DNA of 64,000 nt from Mesodorylaimus sp. YZB2_4 (taxonomy: Eukaryota > Nematoda > Enoplea > Dorylaimida > Dorylaimidae). The DNA lies in contig JASANH010001333.1 in the NCBI GenBank assembly GCA_030248295.1, positions 594,604 to 658,603 of the forward strand, in the 5' to 3' direction. This document shows, one piece after another, positions 39,306-49,600 of the stretch; the first letter of the stretch is position 1, and each line of letters opens with the position of its first letter. A model generated the notes under the pieces. The model worked only from the letters and a program-made list of their open reading frames with translations, had not been told where the DNA came from and ran no database searches. The position numbers and the translations under genes were made by a program.

Positions 39306-39324
39306 AGTAATTTCCTATCCTTAA

Positions 39325-39637
39325 ACAGATTGCCTGGGTCGTGACCTAGCGGTAGGCGTCCGCCTCTCACGCTGGGTGGTCACCAACTGGGGAGGGTTCG
39401 AACCCCGCCTGGGTAAAAAATTATTGTCGATTATGTCTTCCTTAGCCTTCGAGTGCGCTCTATGGTGCTTGGATATGGATAAACCATGAATTGACGTTTA
39501 CAAATCGATGGGAAGAGACCAAGGCACTGAACTAGGAACAGTTTGTTAGAGACCCTATGCTGAATGTGATTGGTCTGTGCACTGACACGAGTTACGGGTA
39601 CACTCATGTTTGATACAAGCCCTGGAAAGTACCTCAT
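39325..39637 (+). repeat. tRNA-derived SINE family C, copy 1
   Basis: The tRNA-like head has an A-box-like CTAGCGGTAGGCG, an anticodon-region CTCTCACG and a B box GGTTCGAACCC; CGCCTGGGTAAAAAA closes the head. The tail (TCGAGTGCGCTCTATGGTGC, then TTGGATATGGATAA) recurs at 43190-43320. The element is flanked by an imperfect direct repeat of about 33 bp (39292-39324 and 39638-39670). Confidence 0.65.
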
Positions 39638-39659
39638 GGATCCTCAGACATGGTAATTT

Positions 39660-39840
39660 CTTACCCTTGAATGTAAACCTCGTGCCTGGTAGGCCATGGC
39701 GAGTGGGAGAGAGTAATCGATACTCTCCTCTGGCTGGGAGACGTCAACACCTCGGGTTGATGTGTCAGCCGTAGGTATAGTCGCAGGACTTGCCTGCTCC
39801 AGTCGGAGTTTTTGTCACGCCGACTTCGGTCGGCCGCCTC
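39660..39840 (-). repeat. Repeat family D (CTACACCTGCGGCT type), inverted copy
   Basis: Read on the minus strand it contains GCAAGTCCTGCGACTATACC, AACCCGAGGTGTTGACGTCT, CCCAGCCAGAGGAGAGTATC and CCATGGCCTACCAGGC. Copies of this family also lie at 40845-40960, 43715-43840, 43900-44020, 48258-48370 and 58320-58420. Confidence 0.6.
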
Positions 39841-40344
39841 CTTCCCACGCCTACCAGGACTGGTCACAACCGACAGGATCTGGTTGTTTTTCAGACAAGA
39901 TGGGAAGAGGCCACAGGAGCGGTGAATACGTGCCCCCGACCACACTGAATGTGGTTTGTCTGACTGCCTGACTGTGACATGATCATACATGCCGACACCC
40001 TATAATAGCCTATAATCATTATAGGCTGACCTTCAAAATGTTTGAAAATTTTGAAAAAAAGGCGGGGGATTGCGCAGTCGCGGCCGAGAAAATTTTTAAA
40101 AAAAATTCACCTCCATTCTGCGCGCATTAGCAAATTTTGCGCAGTCTATTCCAGCTTTTGCCTGCTCTGGTGCGCATTAGGTATCATTCGTTGAAGGTGT
40201 TTTCGCCTCCGCTGCGCAATTGGTACTGTGTACTGGTAACGCGTGGTAATCACGTGCTTCCGTAATGACTGTAGTAAAAATGAACCGCACAGGTTCACCA
40301 AGAAATTACGAACTTAGGTGTCTGCGCATCGAAGACAGCGAAAT

Positions 40345-40444
40345 TTTGTGATTATGATCCAAAAATGGCAAAATTCAGTGATTGCGCATCAAAAACAGCG
40401 AAATTTAGTCATTTTGAGCCAAAAATGGCAAAGTTCAGAGATTG
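40345..40444 (+). repeat. Short tandem repeat, part interrupted by a TIR element
   Basis: Alternating GATTGCGCATCAAAAACAGC / GATTTTGAGCCAAAAATGGC units of about 30 bp with GCGAAATTTAGTG. The same array resumes at 41433-41640, on the far side of the element at 40445-41432. Confidence 0.7.
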
Positions 40445-41432
40445 GGAGCCATCCATAAAGGACGTCTACCCTGGGGGGAGGGTGGGGGTGAGCGGAAAGT
40501 GGACGGAAGTGGATGGAGGAGGGGGGAGGCTGACGCCAAGTGGACGTCCACTTCACAAAATCGGCGGGTTATCTCGGAAAATTATTGCAATAATCATAGT
40601 ATTAACGCTAGAGATACGAGTCAAATTACTAATATTTAAATCATTAAATGAAGCGACTATCCAAGGACTCAGGTCGATTATATTCCAGTTTTCCCAAACA
40701 TTTTTCATCCCTTTTGGCTTCTCTTTTTCTGAGGCGGATAAAACGATTTTAGTGGTGCTGCCAGTGGCTTTGTCGCTCAATCTGGTGTCTTGGTAACCAA
40801 GTCCTGCAGGGGTGGGAGAGGGGGTTTGCTGGGCAAGTACTCTGAATGTGAGAAAGAGCGACTACATCTGTGGCTGAAACATCAACCACGGGCCGACCTC
40901 CCCATCCAGGGCGATGGATTCCAGGCGCTAGGGGGCCATCGGGATGTCAGGGATGTTGCCCAATTAGAGCACTGACTGATCCGACCCTCGACGTGAGTCA
41001 CGATCTTGATCTGGGTGATCCGTTAAAGAAATGAGATATTTTTATGGATAAGGTTCCCAGCAGCCTGCCCTATATTTCCTTTCCTCGCTGTCACTGTCCA
41101 TCAAACCACTCCAAAAACTCAGGAGCACTACCTTGCACCTAAAGCGGGATTCAATTCTGATTTTGGAGGAAAATTGGAGAAGTTTTAAATTGGATGTGGC
41201 ATGACACATTTTCAGAGAGAGCGTGAAATTTTAGTTCCCAATTCGGCTGATGCAGCAGTCGAATCAAACTGAAGACTGGATGACCCATCATTTCGGCGGA
41301 TCAGTCGATGCTGGGAGCAATGCTTATTTGAAGTGAATGTTTTCCTATGGGGGGGGGGGGTCTGCTCAAGTGGACGTCCATTTTTAGGGGATTTAGGGCA
41401 TTTTTTGGTGGACGTCCTTTATGGATGGCCCC
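40445..41432. mobile_element. TIR element with GGxGCCATCCATAAAGGACGTC ends
   Basis: The left end (CCATCCATAAAGGACGTC) and right end (GACGTCCTTTATGGATGG) form a roughly 22-bp inverted repeat. The flanking TTG on each side (40442-40444 and 41433-41435) may be a 3-bp target duplication. Subterminal GTGGACGTCC palindromes are present. The element split a tandem repeat in two and itself contains a fragment of repeat family D (40845-40960) and GATCC-type sequence. No transposase was seen. Confidence 0.75.
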
Positions 41433-41640
41433 TTGCGCATCTAAAACAGCGAAATTTAGTGATTTTGAGCCAAAAATGGCAAAATTCAGTGATTGCTCAA
41501 AAGAAAACAGCGAAATTTGGTGATTTTGAGCCAGAAACGGCAAGATTCAGTGATTGCGCACCAAAAACAGCAAAATTTAGGGATTGCGCACCAAAACAGC
41601 AAAATTTAGGGATCGCGCACCAATTTTGCCAGGGGGATTG
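41433..41640 (+). repeat. Short tandem repeat, distal part
   Basis: Continuation of the array at 40345-40444, with units GATTGCGCACCAAAAACAGC and AAAATTTAGGGA. Confidence 0.7.
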
Positions 41641-41750
41641 CGCAATTATAGGCTAAAGTTCAGACCGTCGGCATGTATGGACATGATTTACACTCATAAT
41701 AAGAGCCCTGAGTCCTGTCACAGCGCCGCTGATAGGGTAGCTATTTCTCA

Positions 41751-41795
41751 CTCATATTTGCCACTGCGTGCAGGCAAGGCAGTGGCAAATATGAG
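41751..41795. repeat. Perfect 17-bp hairpin
   Basis: CTCATATTTGCCACTGC and its exact complement, loop of 11. No T-run follows. Origin unknown. Confidence 0.75.
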
Positions 41796-42738
41796 ACGTA
41801 GTCTTTGAGATCCGACGTGGTTTGATGTTTCAGCCATCACTTGGAAAGCACCTCCTTGTCCTTGGCGGCTGGACCAGCCACCCAGGATTGCTGGTTACAT
41901 TGGCCATATACTGTAGACAGGGCCTGCCTACTGACAGTCCCTGCTGCAACCCTGACCAGGAGACCGCACCAAGTATGGGCAAGAGGGTGTAGGGGTACCC
42001 CCCCCCCCCCACGTTGGGCCAGCCAGCACATTTAACCCTTCCTCTCGAGCCCCCCCCCCCCCCCCCCCCCCAAACAGTCTGACCTGGCCTCCAAGCACAG
42101 GCCAATTGTCCAGCCAGCTTACAGTACTGCATGTAAACAGTCATACAACTCACTGACTCGACTCGACTCGACCCAAACCTGACCTGGCCTGACCTGTCTC
42201 ACTCGAAATTAGATCAGGCTTAGGCGATCTGATCTGATCTCTACACCCTCCCTCCTTCCTCTCCCCCTTCCCCCTCCCCAGCCCTCCTCTAACCTTGCCC
42301 GCACTTCCATTCGACCTGGGAATGGCACTTTAATATACTCGTTCTCAGGGTACGAACCACTCAGCGATTTCGTTCATCCGACGCTGGCCATGGCCACCTG
42401 ACTCTGCCTCTAAGCGACTGATTTAGGCTAAACGAGTAGAGAATTTCGAAACTGGCCAACAAACACCCATCCTCCTCGATCGCCATCATCTCACCAAGGT
42501 CGCTGATGCTGGCACAGGATACCGTAAGAACTGGTCACTCACAGCCTCACTCATGACTGCTGGCCAGCTTTAGGCAGCACCTAGCCGGGGGTTTTTGACT
42601 CATCTAGCAAGGGGTCAGGGTTTCCTTGGCTTCCCCATGGGTGTCACTATATTTTGGCCCATCTAGAAGTCCCACGGCATGGCTTACTGGAATAGCACAG
42701 GGTTCAGCCACACAAAAATCACCATCTCCATCACTTAC
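41796..42738. other. Non-coding with long C tracts
   Basis: Runs of 13 C (41998-42010) and 22 C (42050-42071), then a CTCGA microsatellite and GACCTGGCCT-rich sequence at 42160-42240. No gene seen. Confidence 0.5.
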
Positions 42739-44649
42739 CAAACATATCCTTAGCTGACACAGCACCCGGCATCTCCGCTCGTATCCACTTCTGTTCTTGA
42801 CAAGCATACACCGAGGCCAGAATCGTGTCACCCATTCCCTTGGTCATCTTCACAACTTCCGTGTCTTGGAAAATGTGCGCTAAACAGTTGATTATGCACA
42901 CTCCCTGGCTCGAGGCCGGATCGAACCATCCTTTGGCAATTGTGGCCAACTGACCACTCCAGTATTGCCACGGATCAGGGTCCAAAACTGGTGGCAATAG
43001 TCTGCCCACACAACCAGATATCCTCGTAGCGTCCCTGATCGATGCTTGACCAATCAACAGTAAATCAGTCGATAGCAGACTTGCGGGCATTGTCGAAGAG
43101 ACAACGAGAAATGCTTTTTCGTGAGGCCTAAAATCGATAAAGCTTGGTCACTTTTTGTCACCCACTGTCCATCTTGCAAATACTTTACAGCTTGGGGGTC
43201 ACATAGACGACACGATGGGGTTCGACTCCCGTCCGGGTAAAAAATGATCGTCAAACATGTGTTCCTTGGCCCTCGAGTGCGCTGTATAGTGCTTGGCTAT
43301 GGATAATGTATGACATGACTCACCTGAGCATATTGATTTCTCTCAATGCCACACCCTCGGTCCAATCAACCCGCAAAAGGCAACTTCGGCCATTCGTTAG
43401 CCATTCTTGATTTCCCTCTGATATTGCCTGAACACTACCCCCAACATCGGCGATCAACCTGCAAAGCATTCGCTCTGACTCTGTTCCCTGTCTTTACTAC
43501 GGCGGTAAGTGGTTCAGGTGGTCCCTGGATCCACGATGCAGACTAGCCCCCACTTCTGCCCAACAGTTCGAAAGGTTGGACAAGCAAGTACAGCATATAA
43601 ATAGGGGCCACTTTGGTGGGGAGCTTAGACAGCCTCATCTGCCTTGGCCCCTGCAACCTCGCCATGCAGGCGTAGGAGGGACTGTGGTCGACCAAGTCAG
43701 CGGGACAAGAACTCCAACTGGGAGCAGGCAAGTCTTGCGACTACACCTGCGGCTCGAGCATCAACCCAACGGGTCGATGTCTCCCAGCCGGGGGGAGGTC
43801 GACTATTCTCTCCCATTCGCAAAAGCCAGTGTAACCAGCGCACCCAGGCAGCGGGAGATACTCGAGACCGAAGTCTCTAGGCAAAAAGGTCTAACTGGAG
43901 GAAGGCAAGTCTGGCGACTATACCTGCCCTAGAAACATCAACCGAAGAGGTTGACGTATGCGGCCAGGGGAGCGTATCGATTACTCCCAACCGCAAGGGA
44001 TGCTGGTTACACCAGGCAGCAGAGGGTTATACCTCAGAATCGACTGATCAACCGATTCGCTGATCCGACTGCTGGATCAGCCAGATCGATAAAAAATGAA
44101 GTGTGGCATACTATGATGGCCACACTTCATTTCTGGCAGATACATCATCATCATTTTTTGGAGTGTTCTGACATAAAATGACAGCGTGGAGGCAGAGCAG
44201 GTTGGCTGGACTCGTTGCCAAACATATCACATCCACCAATCTTCAATTGTTTGAAGCAGATCGGTCGACGCAGGGTTATACATAGATAGGGGCTTGAGCA
44301 AGTGCAGAAGCAGCTGACATTGGCGATCATCCTGCAAGGCATCCACTCTGACTACTCGCTGCCTACAGTCATCTTGCCGCTGTACAGTACATAACTGCAT
44401 ATTTATGTGCAAAAGTTTAGGACCTAATTTTGAAAATTTTCCATTTCCAGAACTCAGCCGAGCCAATAATGCAGCTGATTGACACCCTTACTTGTCATTG
44501 TGATAATTCTCCACTTGTACTCCGACCACGATCTTGTCTTTGATGACATACGCCCACTGATCGAGCACACGCAGCGGGCATCCAATCCAGGCTTTACGTG
44601 ACACGGGCAACGATACCACGCACAAACTACCGTACGGTTTGGCATCCGC
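42739..44649 (-). CDS. Two joined exons of an unidentified protein (partial)
   Basis: Exon 44649-44492 (acceptor TTTGTAG, donor AA|GTAAGG) and exon 43127-42739 (acceptor GATTTTAG, donor G|GTAAGTG) join in frame (phase 2), completing a Lys codon. They give about 182 residues of normal, globular composition. Notable parts are WIGCPLRVLDQWAYVIKDKI, VVGVQVENYHND, SIRDATRISGCVGRLLPPVL, IAKGWFDP and KMTKGMGDTILASVYACQEQ. I do not recognise the family. No start or stop is contained, so further exons lie on both sides; the frame at 38850-39305 does not join in phase with the second exon. The intervening intron contains SINE and family D repeats. Confidence 0.5.
43190..43320 (+). repeat. tRNA-derived SINE family C, copy 2 (5' truncated)
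   Basis: B box GGTTCGACTCC, then CCGGGTAAAAAATGATCGTC and TCGAGTGCGCTGTATAGTGC match the copy at 39325-39637. Confidence 0.6.
43715..44030 (+). repeat. Repeat family D, two copies in tandem
   Basis: Copies at about 43715-43840 and 43900-44020 share GGCAAGTCTTGCGACTACAC / GGCAAGTCTGGCGACTATAC, a pair of GGTT-GACG words, GGGAG-GTATCGATTACTCCC and a terminal CCAGGC. Confidence 0.6.
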
Positions 44650-44879
44650 CTACAAATAGTTGTTCTGAAACTTTTGCGCCAACAAGAGCCGAGAAATATC
44701 TAGCGAAATATAGTTATCCTGTGCAGTGAGCTGACAAAACTCGACTACTCATTCAACTTTTGCTGTAACCAGCGGCAGTCAAAATTCATTGAAGATGACA
44801 CAAGACTATAACATACGAAGTGTTTGGTGTCTGTGTCATATGGATATATGAATATTTTGTTGGTATAAATCGTTCTCAT

Positions 44880-45130
44880 GCAATGTTTGCATGTATATCG
44901 CATGTATAATACATACATAAATACAGTATATGTATCATAAATCTATAACTAAGCGCAGAAAAAAAATATTTATATATTCGCGCAAATATAGACTTATATA
45001 ATTATATTAATATATACGTATATATATACACTTTAACATATATATACATTTACTTGAGCATATATATATATATATATCATATATATATACTCACTTGAAC
45101 ATATACTGTATACAGTATGTATGTAGACTT
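44880..45130. repeat. AT-rich microsatellite region
   Basis: ATATATAC-type simple repeats, irregular. No coding content. Confidence 0.8.
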
Positions 45131-45654
45131 TTAGTACATATATTTACAATTATACACGTCTTTAGCGATATATCACACCAATAGGTAATTACTCTTGTTG
45201 GTGATTCCTTGATGAACACAGTATGCTGTAGATACAATTAGCCTTTATTTATATTTTGGTATATACGATATGTATGCGGTATATGTTCACTGTTCACAAA
45301 AGATTTTATTAAAATTATTTTTCACTGATTTTCCAAATTTCCAAGACAAGATTATTTTCACACTGCGCCAGAAAACTAAACCAATTTTTACTGCTCTGCT
45401 TAATCAAAGCATGACTACCAGGCACACACAAAAGGCGGGAAATTCAAAATTTGGAACCTCCAAACGCAACCGCCCACAATTTCCCTGGTTTTTCAGACAC
45501 TTCTCATAATCCCTGATTTTTCCAACCTTGTATAAATGCTGAGTAGAATGCGGCAGTAGAGTATATTGTGCTGCTGCATCTTCCTGTGCAGCATGAGTAA
45601 TAACTCGCGATGATTATTAATTGATCCACACTGTATACTGTAGATACCATTTGC

Positions 45655-45835
45655 ATATATACATATATTTATACATGTGTATATATACATATATTTATAC
45701 ATGTATATATATACATATGCATACATATATAAATATATATACATATACATATATATATGCATATATATATTCATATATACACATATATATATATTCATAT
45801 ATATATACATATGCATATATATATATATATGTACT
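45655..45835. repeat. ATATAC / ATGTAT microsatellite
   Basis: Dense TATACATA and ATATATAT simple repeat. The Tyr-Ile repeat open frames on both strands come only from this. Confidence 0.85.
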
Positions 45836-45845
45836 ATGCAAGCAA

Positions 45846-45884
45846 TCCAGCACTTTCCGATTCATCGATTCCTGTCTTTCAAGG
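45846..45884 (-). pseudogene. 39-bp duplicated exon fragment
   Basis: An exact copy of bases 46142-46180 (coding [13 protein letters not shown] on the minus strand), sitting beside the microsatellite and followed by a non-homologous end (CLHS, stop). Probably a remnant of local duplication. Confidence 0.6.
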
Positions 45885-46072
45885 CAGGAATCGCCTTCTA
45901 GGCAGTTCACTCTATTAGCAACTCATTTTTCTTGCATGCCCATCAGGATATGTTTTTCAACCTATGTAGTTCTTGCCAAAACCTAGTCCCTGTGAAGAGA
46001 AAATTTCGGCTCAGTCTAGCCTTATTCAGATCCTAATCCCATGTAGCCTCCTTTCATACATTGAGATCAAGT

Positions 46073-46331
46073 TCATATCCCAGCCCGCCTTACCCAATCA
46101 CTATCCTTTCTTATATCCAACGGCTCAGACTTGATTAGCATATCCAGCACTTTCCGATTCATCGATTCCTGTCTTTCAAGCACCGCCTCCTTGGCCTTCA
46201 TCTCATTGGCAATCACCTACAAATCAACCTTGATCACTACCAACCCACTCAACCCCACCTCCTCACCTCTCTTTGCTTCTCCAAAGTTATCAGAACCTCG
46301 TCATCCATCCTCCAGAACCTCCGATCACGAT
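46073..46331 (-). CDS. Two 3' exons of an unidentified coiled-coil protein
   Basis: Exon 46331-46267 (acceptor ATTTGCAG, donor AGAG|GTGAGG) and exon 46216-46073 (acceptor TTTGTAG, stop TGA) join in phase 0 over a 50-bp intron. They encode DRRFWRMDDEVLITLEKQRE followed by [20 protein letters not shown] and a tail with LIKSEPLDI, a SUMO-type motif. The second exon could instead use a donor at TGG|GTAAGG. A helical segment ending in KSEPxD is common at the C terminus of MADF/Myb-like DNA-binding proteins, but no DNA-binding domain is visible. Only about 300 bp separate it from the PRPF3 stop, so either the gene is tiny or it is a fragment. Confidence 0.4.
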
Positions 46332-46629
46332 CTGCAAATCCCAAAGCTGATTCAATAATTGATATTCCAAAGAAAAAAAAACCCAAAAATATCCGAAATT
46401 AACATCTTTTCATCAAAACTACATTTTCAAATGAATTCACATTTTATTATCATTTGACAAACGAATTCCACATTTTCTGTACGTTAGTTTTACAAAAACC
46501 AGCATCCAACCCCCTTACAGTAGCTCCTACGAAACTTACAATTTCTCACGCCAGTCGTCCAAAATTCTGATTTCATCAACTTATCTAATCCAGTAGCTTC
46601 TGCCGAGGGGACCCTACTCTTTGCACAGT

Positions 46630-49600
46630 TTACTCCCCCTCATCCTCCAGCACGGATCCACTGTAAGACAAATCCCAGTAATGTTCCACGTGGTGTTTCT
46701 GGAACAATTCCCTGGCCATTTTTTCCATTGGACAAGCTTTGAATTTGATTTCACCAAATGCACGTTTTTTCACTTCGCCCTAAAAAAACATTTTTTTTCT
46801 GTAAAACTCGATTCAGAAATCTAAAACAAAGACAAAGTTTTACCTCCCAAACCAAAACGCAAGAATTCCTTGGTTTCTCCGGCTGACCACTGGCCACTGC
46901 ATCCGCTCTCGCCTTTGCTTCCTTGGCCGTCTCTTCTTCCCATTTAATTCTTCTCAACATCAAATTCTTAAAAAACTTTTGCGCCTTGGCACCTGAAAAA
47001 TCAGACCATCGAGTAACGCAAAAAATTCACTGATCCAGGTTCAATACCCGCTCAGGGCAACAGTTTTTGATTATGTGACTTTCACAAAGTCATTGGCCTT
47101 AGACACTGGAAAAGTTTAAAAAAACGAGTAATTAGATTCATAGAAATGTGGGTTCGAGACCCCCTCGGGCCAACAGTTTTTGATTGCGCATCTAAACACC
47201 AAAAAACACCAACAAAGTCAGACAATCTAGTAACATCAAAAATTAGTAATGCGGGTTCGACACCCTCTCAGGGCAACAGTTTTTGATCATGCATCTTACA
47301 CCAACTTAGCACCTGAAACATTACACCCAGTGTACTAGCTGACTCTGTAGAAAAGTCGGACATCAAAAATATAGTGATGCAGGATCGATACCCCTCAGGG
47401 CAACAGTTTTTGATCATGCATCTAACACTAGAAACACCAGGAAAGTAGGACTAGCGAGTAAGATCAGAAATTAAGTAACGTTGGTTCGAAACCCCCTTAG
47501 GCCAACAGTTTTTGATTATGTCTTACCTCCTTCGACCACCACCACATTAACGTCCTTATGCAAAACCACGATGCCAGTCAAATATAATTGTTTCGCATTC
47601 ATTTCGACTTTGAATCTTTTCGATGGATTCGATAAATCTGCTACGCGATATACTGAAACTTGTACCGATTGCAAATGAGCTCCTGGAATGCCAATGCCAG
47701 CACTTTCTTTCAATTTTTTCACTTTCTTCTCCGATTTTTGAGTCGGCGTCAATTTTCTGGCAGCGTTTGCTTCTTCGTGTTTTTTCAATCGTCTAGCCAT
47801 TTGGTCACGAACGTGCGCCTCCATTTTCGTCGGATCCATAATAGCTTGCGAGCCCAGCACACGCATCAGGTTGCTGATTTTTACTAAAAATAAGACAGGT
47901 AAAACAATTTTGCTATGTTTTAGATACATCCCATATCCTGGGCTAACCAAGCCTGGCTGGCGTGTGGAAAGGAGTGTGGCCGTATCAGGCCAGCATCGAC
48001 CGACCCGACCCTAGGCCTGATCCCGGTCCGATCCTGGGTCTGGATCGGCCCGATACCGATCCGGCCGATCCGCTTCAGAAATACAAGATTGGTCTACAGA
48101 CATACAGATACAGATAATATGCTGATTTTTAAGAAAAAACGGGACTTTCTCATCAGAGTACGCCATCCTTAATCATTTTCCAGCAGAGAAAGCGGGAAGA
48201 ATTTTAGTGGCCGATCTGGCTGATCCAGCAGTCGAATAGGATCGGTCGATGCTGGGTATCAAGCAAGTCTTCCGAATATACCTGCGGCTGAAACATGGGC
48301 ATGAAGGCCTAACACATCCCAGCCAGGGGAGATCCATTACTCCCACTCGTCAAGCTCTACCAGGCGCCATGGTAAACTGGATTTTCGATTTTCAGACTCA
48401 AGGGACTCAGTCATTTGTGAAAATTTGATCACTATCGATAGACAGTGGATAGTGATCGATAGCGACAGATAGTGATCGCTATCGAGTAATATTTTCGATC
48501 AATATCTTCAGTGATCAATATCATTTGTGATCACTATCGATCGATATCTTCCGTGATCACAATCTTCAGTGATCACTATCTTTAGTGATCAGTAAAGATC
48601 TTCAGTGCACTATCTTTAGTGATCACAATCTTCAGTGATCGCTATCTTCAGTGATCACTATCTTTAGTGATCATTGAAGATCATTAGTGATCACTGAAGA
48701 TCATTAGTGATCACTGAAGATCATTAGTGATCACTGAAGATCATTAGTGATCACTATCGATCAATATTTTCAACTATTATCGATCGATATCTTAAGTGAT
48801 CAGTTGACTTTGATTTCGATGTCACTATCGATATGGATAGATAGTGATGCCTAAGGCGTGTGCTGGACTGACCATTAAAGGATCTGGGCCCCTGCAAAAG
48901 CTTTTTTACTCATAATATCTGAGCACTGTGAAGTTTTCCATTAAAGTTTTCAACGTTTCGCAACTTTTCTACATTTTAAACTTTTAAACAACCTTAGAAA
49001 TTTTTTCCCCAGCAAAAAACCTTCTTTCTAACTCAATTTTTTTTCTGACCGTTGTTTAGCATACGACCGAACCCTTGGTTGGCTGAGGGGTCCAGGCAGG
49101 TTTTTGTATCCTTGGCGTTAAAAACTTTCCACCCCAACGAGGCTCAACACGAGGTTTTCCTTTGATAATTTTCCCAGTTTGAAACATCAAAATGCAACCT
49201 TTCACGGTTCTCCTTGATTTTAGCTCGAAGATCGTCATTTACGCTGTTTTTCCCAACTTTTTCGGACACTACCCAAATTCTTCGACATTCCCCGCTTTTC
49301 CAGACTTCAATTAAAATTTCTCAGCCGGAGCCTTGGGATCCTACTGCATGCAATCGTGTGTGCTTTAAACATAGAGAGGAGGCCTCACGTCGGTCATGGT
49401 GCCCTGGTTTCAAGTGTCTCACAGGCACTGGACTTCGGTCCCACGTGAAAATCTTCCCTCTCATATTTCTTCATTTCGAGATGTGACTTACACAGGGCAC
49501 GGCCACGCCAAAAGTCCGGGCAGTGGTAAGGATTTTCTTGGCTTCCCTAGGGGGGGGGGGGGGGAATGGTCAAACCCTTTTTTTCAAAATTTTAACATTA

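Noticed and set aside
45493-45986. Tyr/Ile-rich open frames on both strands
   Set aside because: Simple translation of a TATACA microsatellite.
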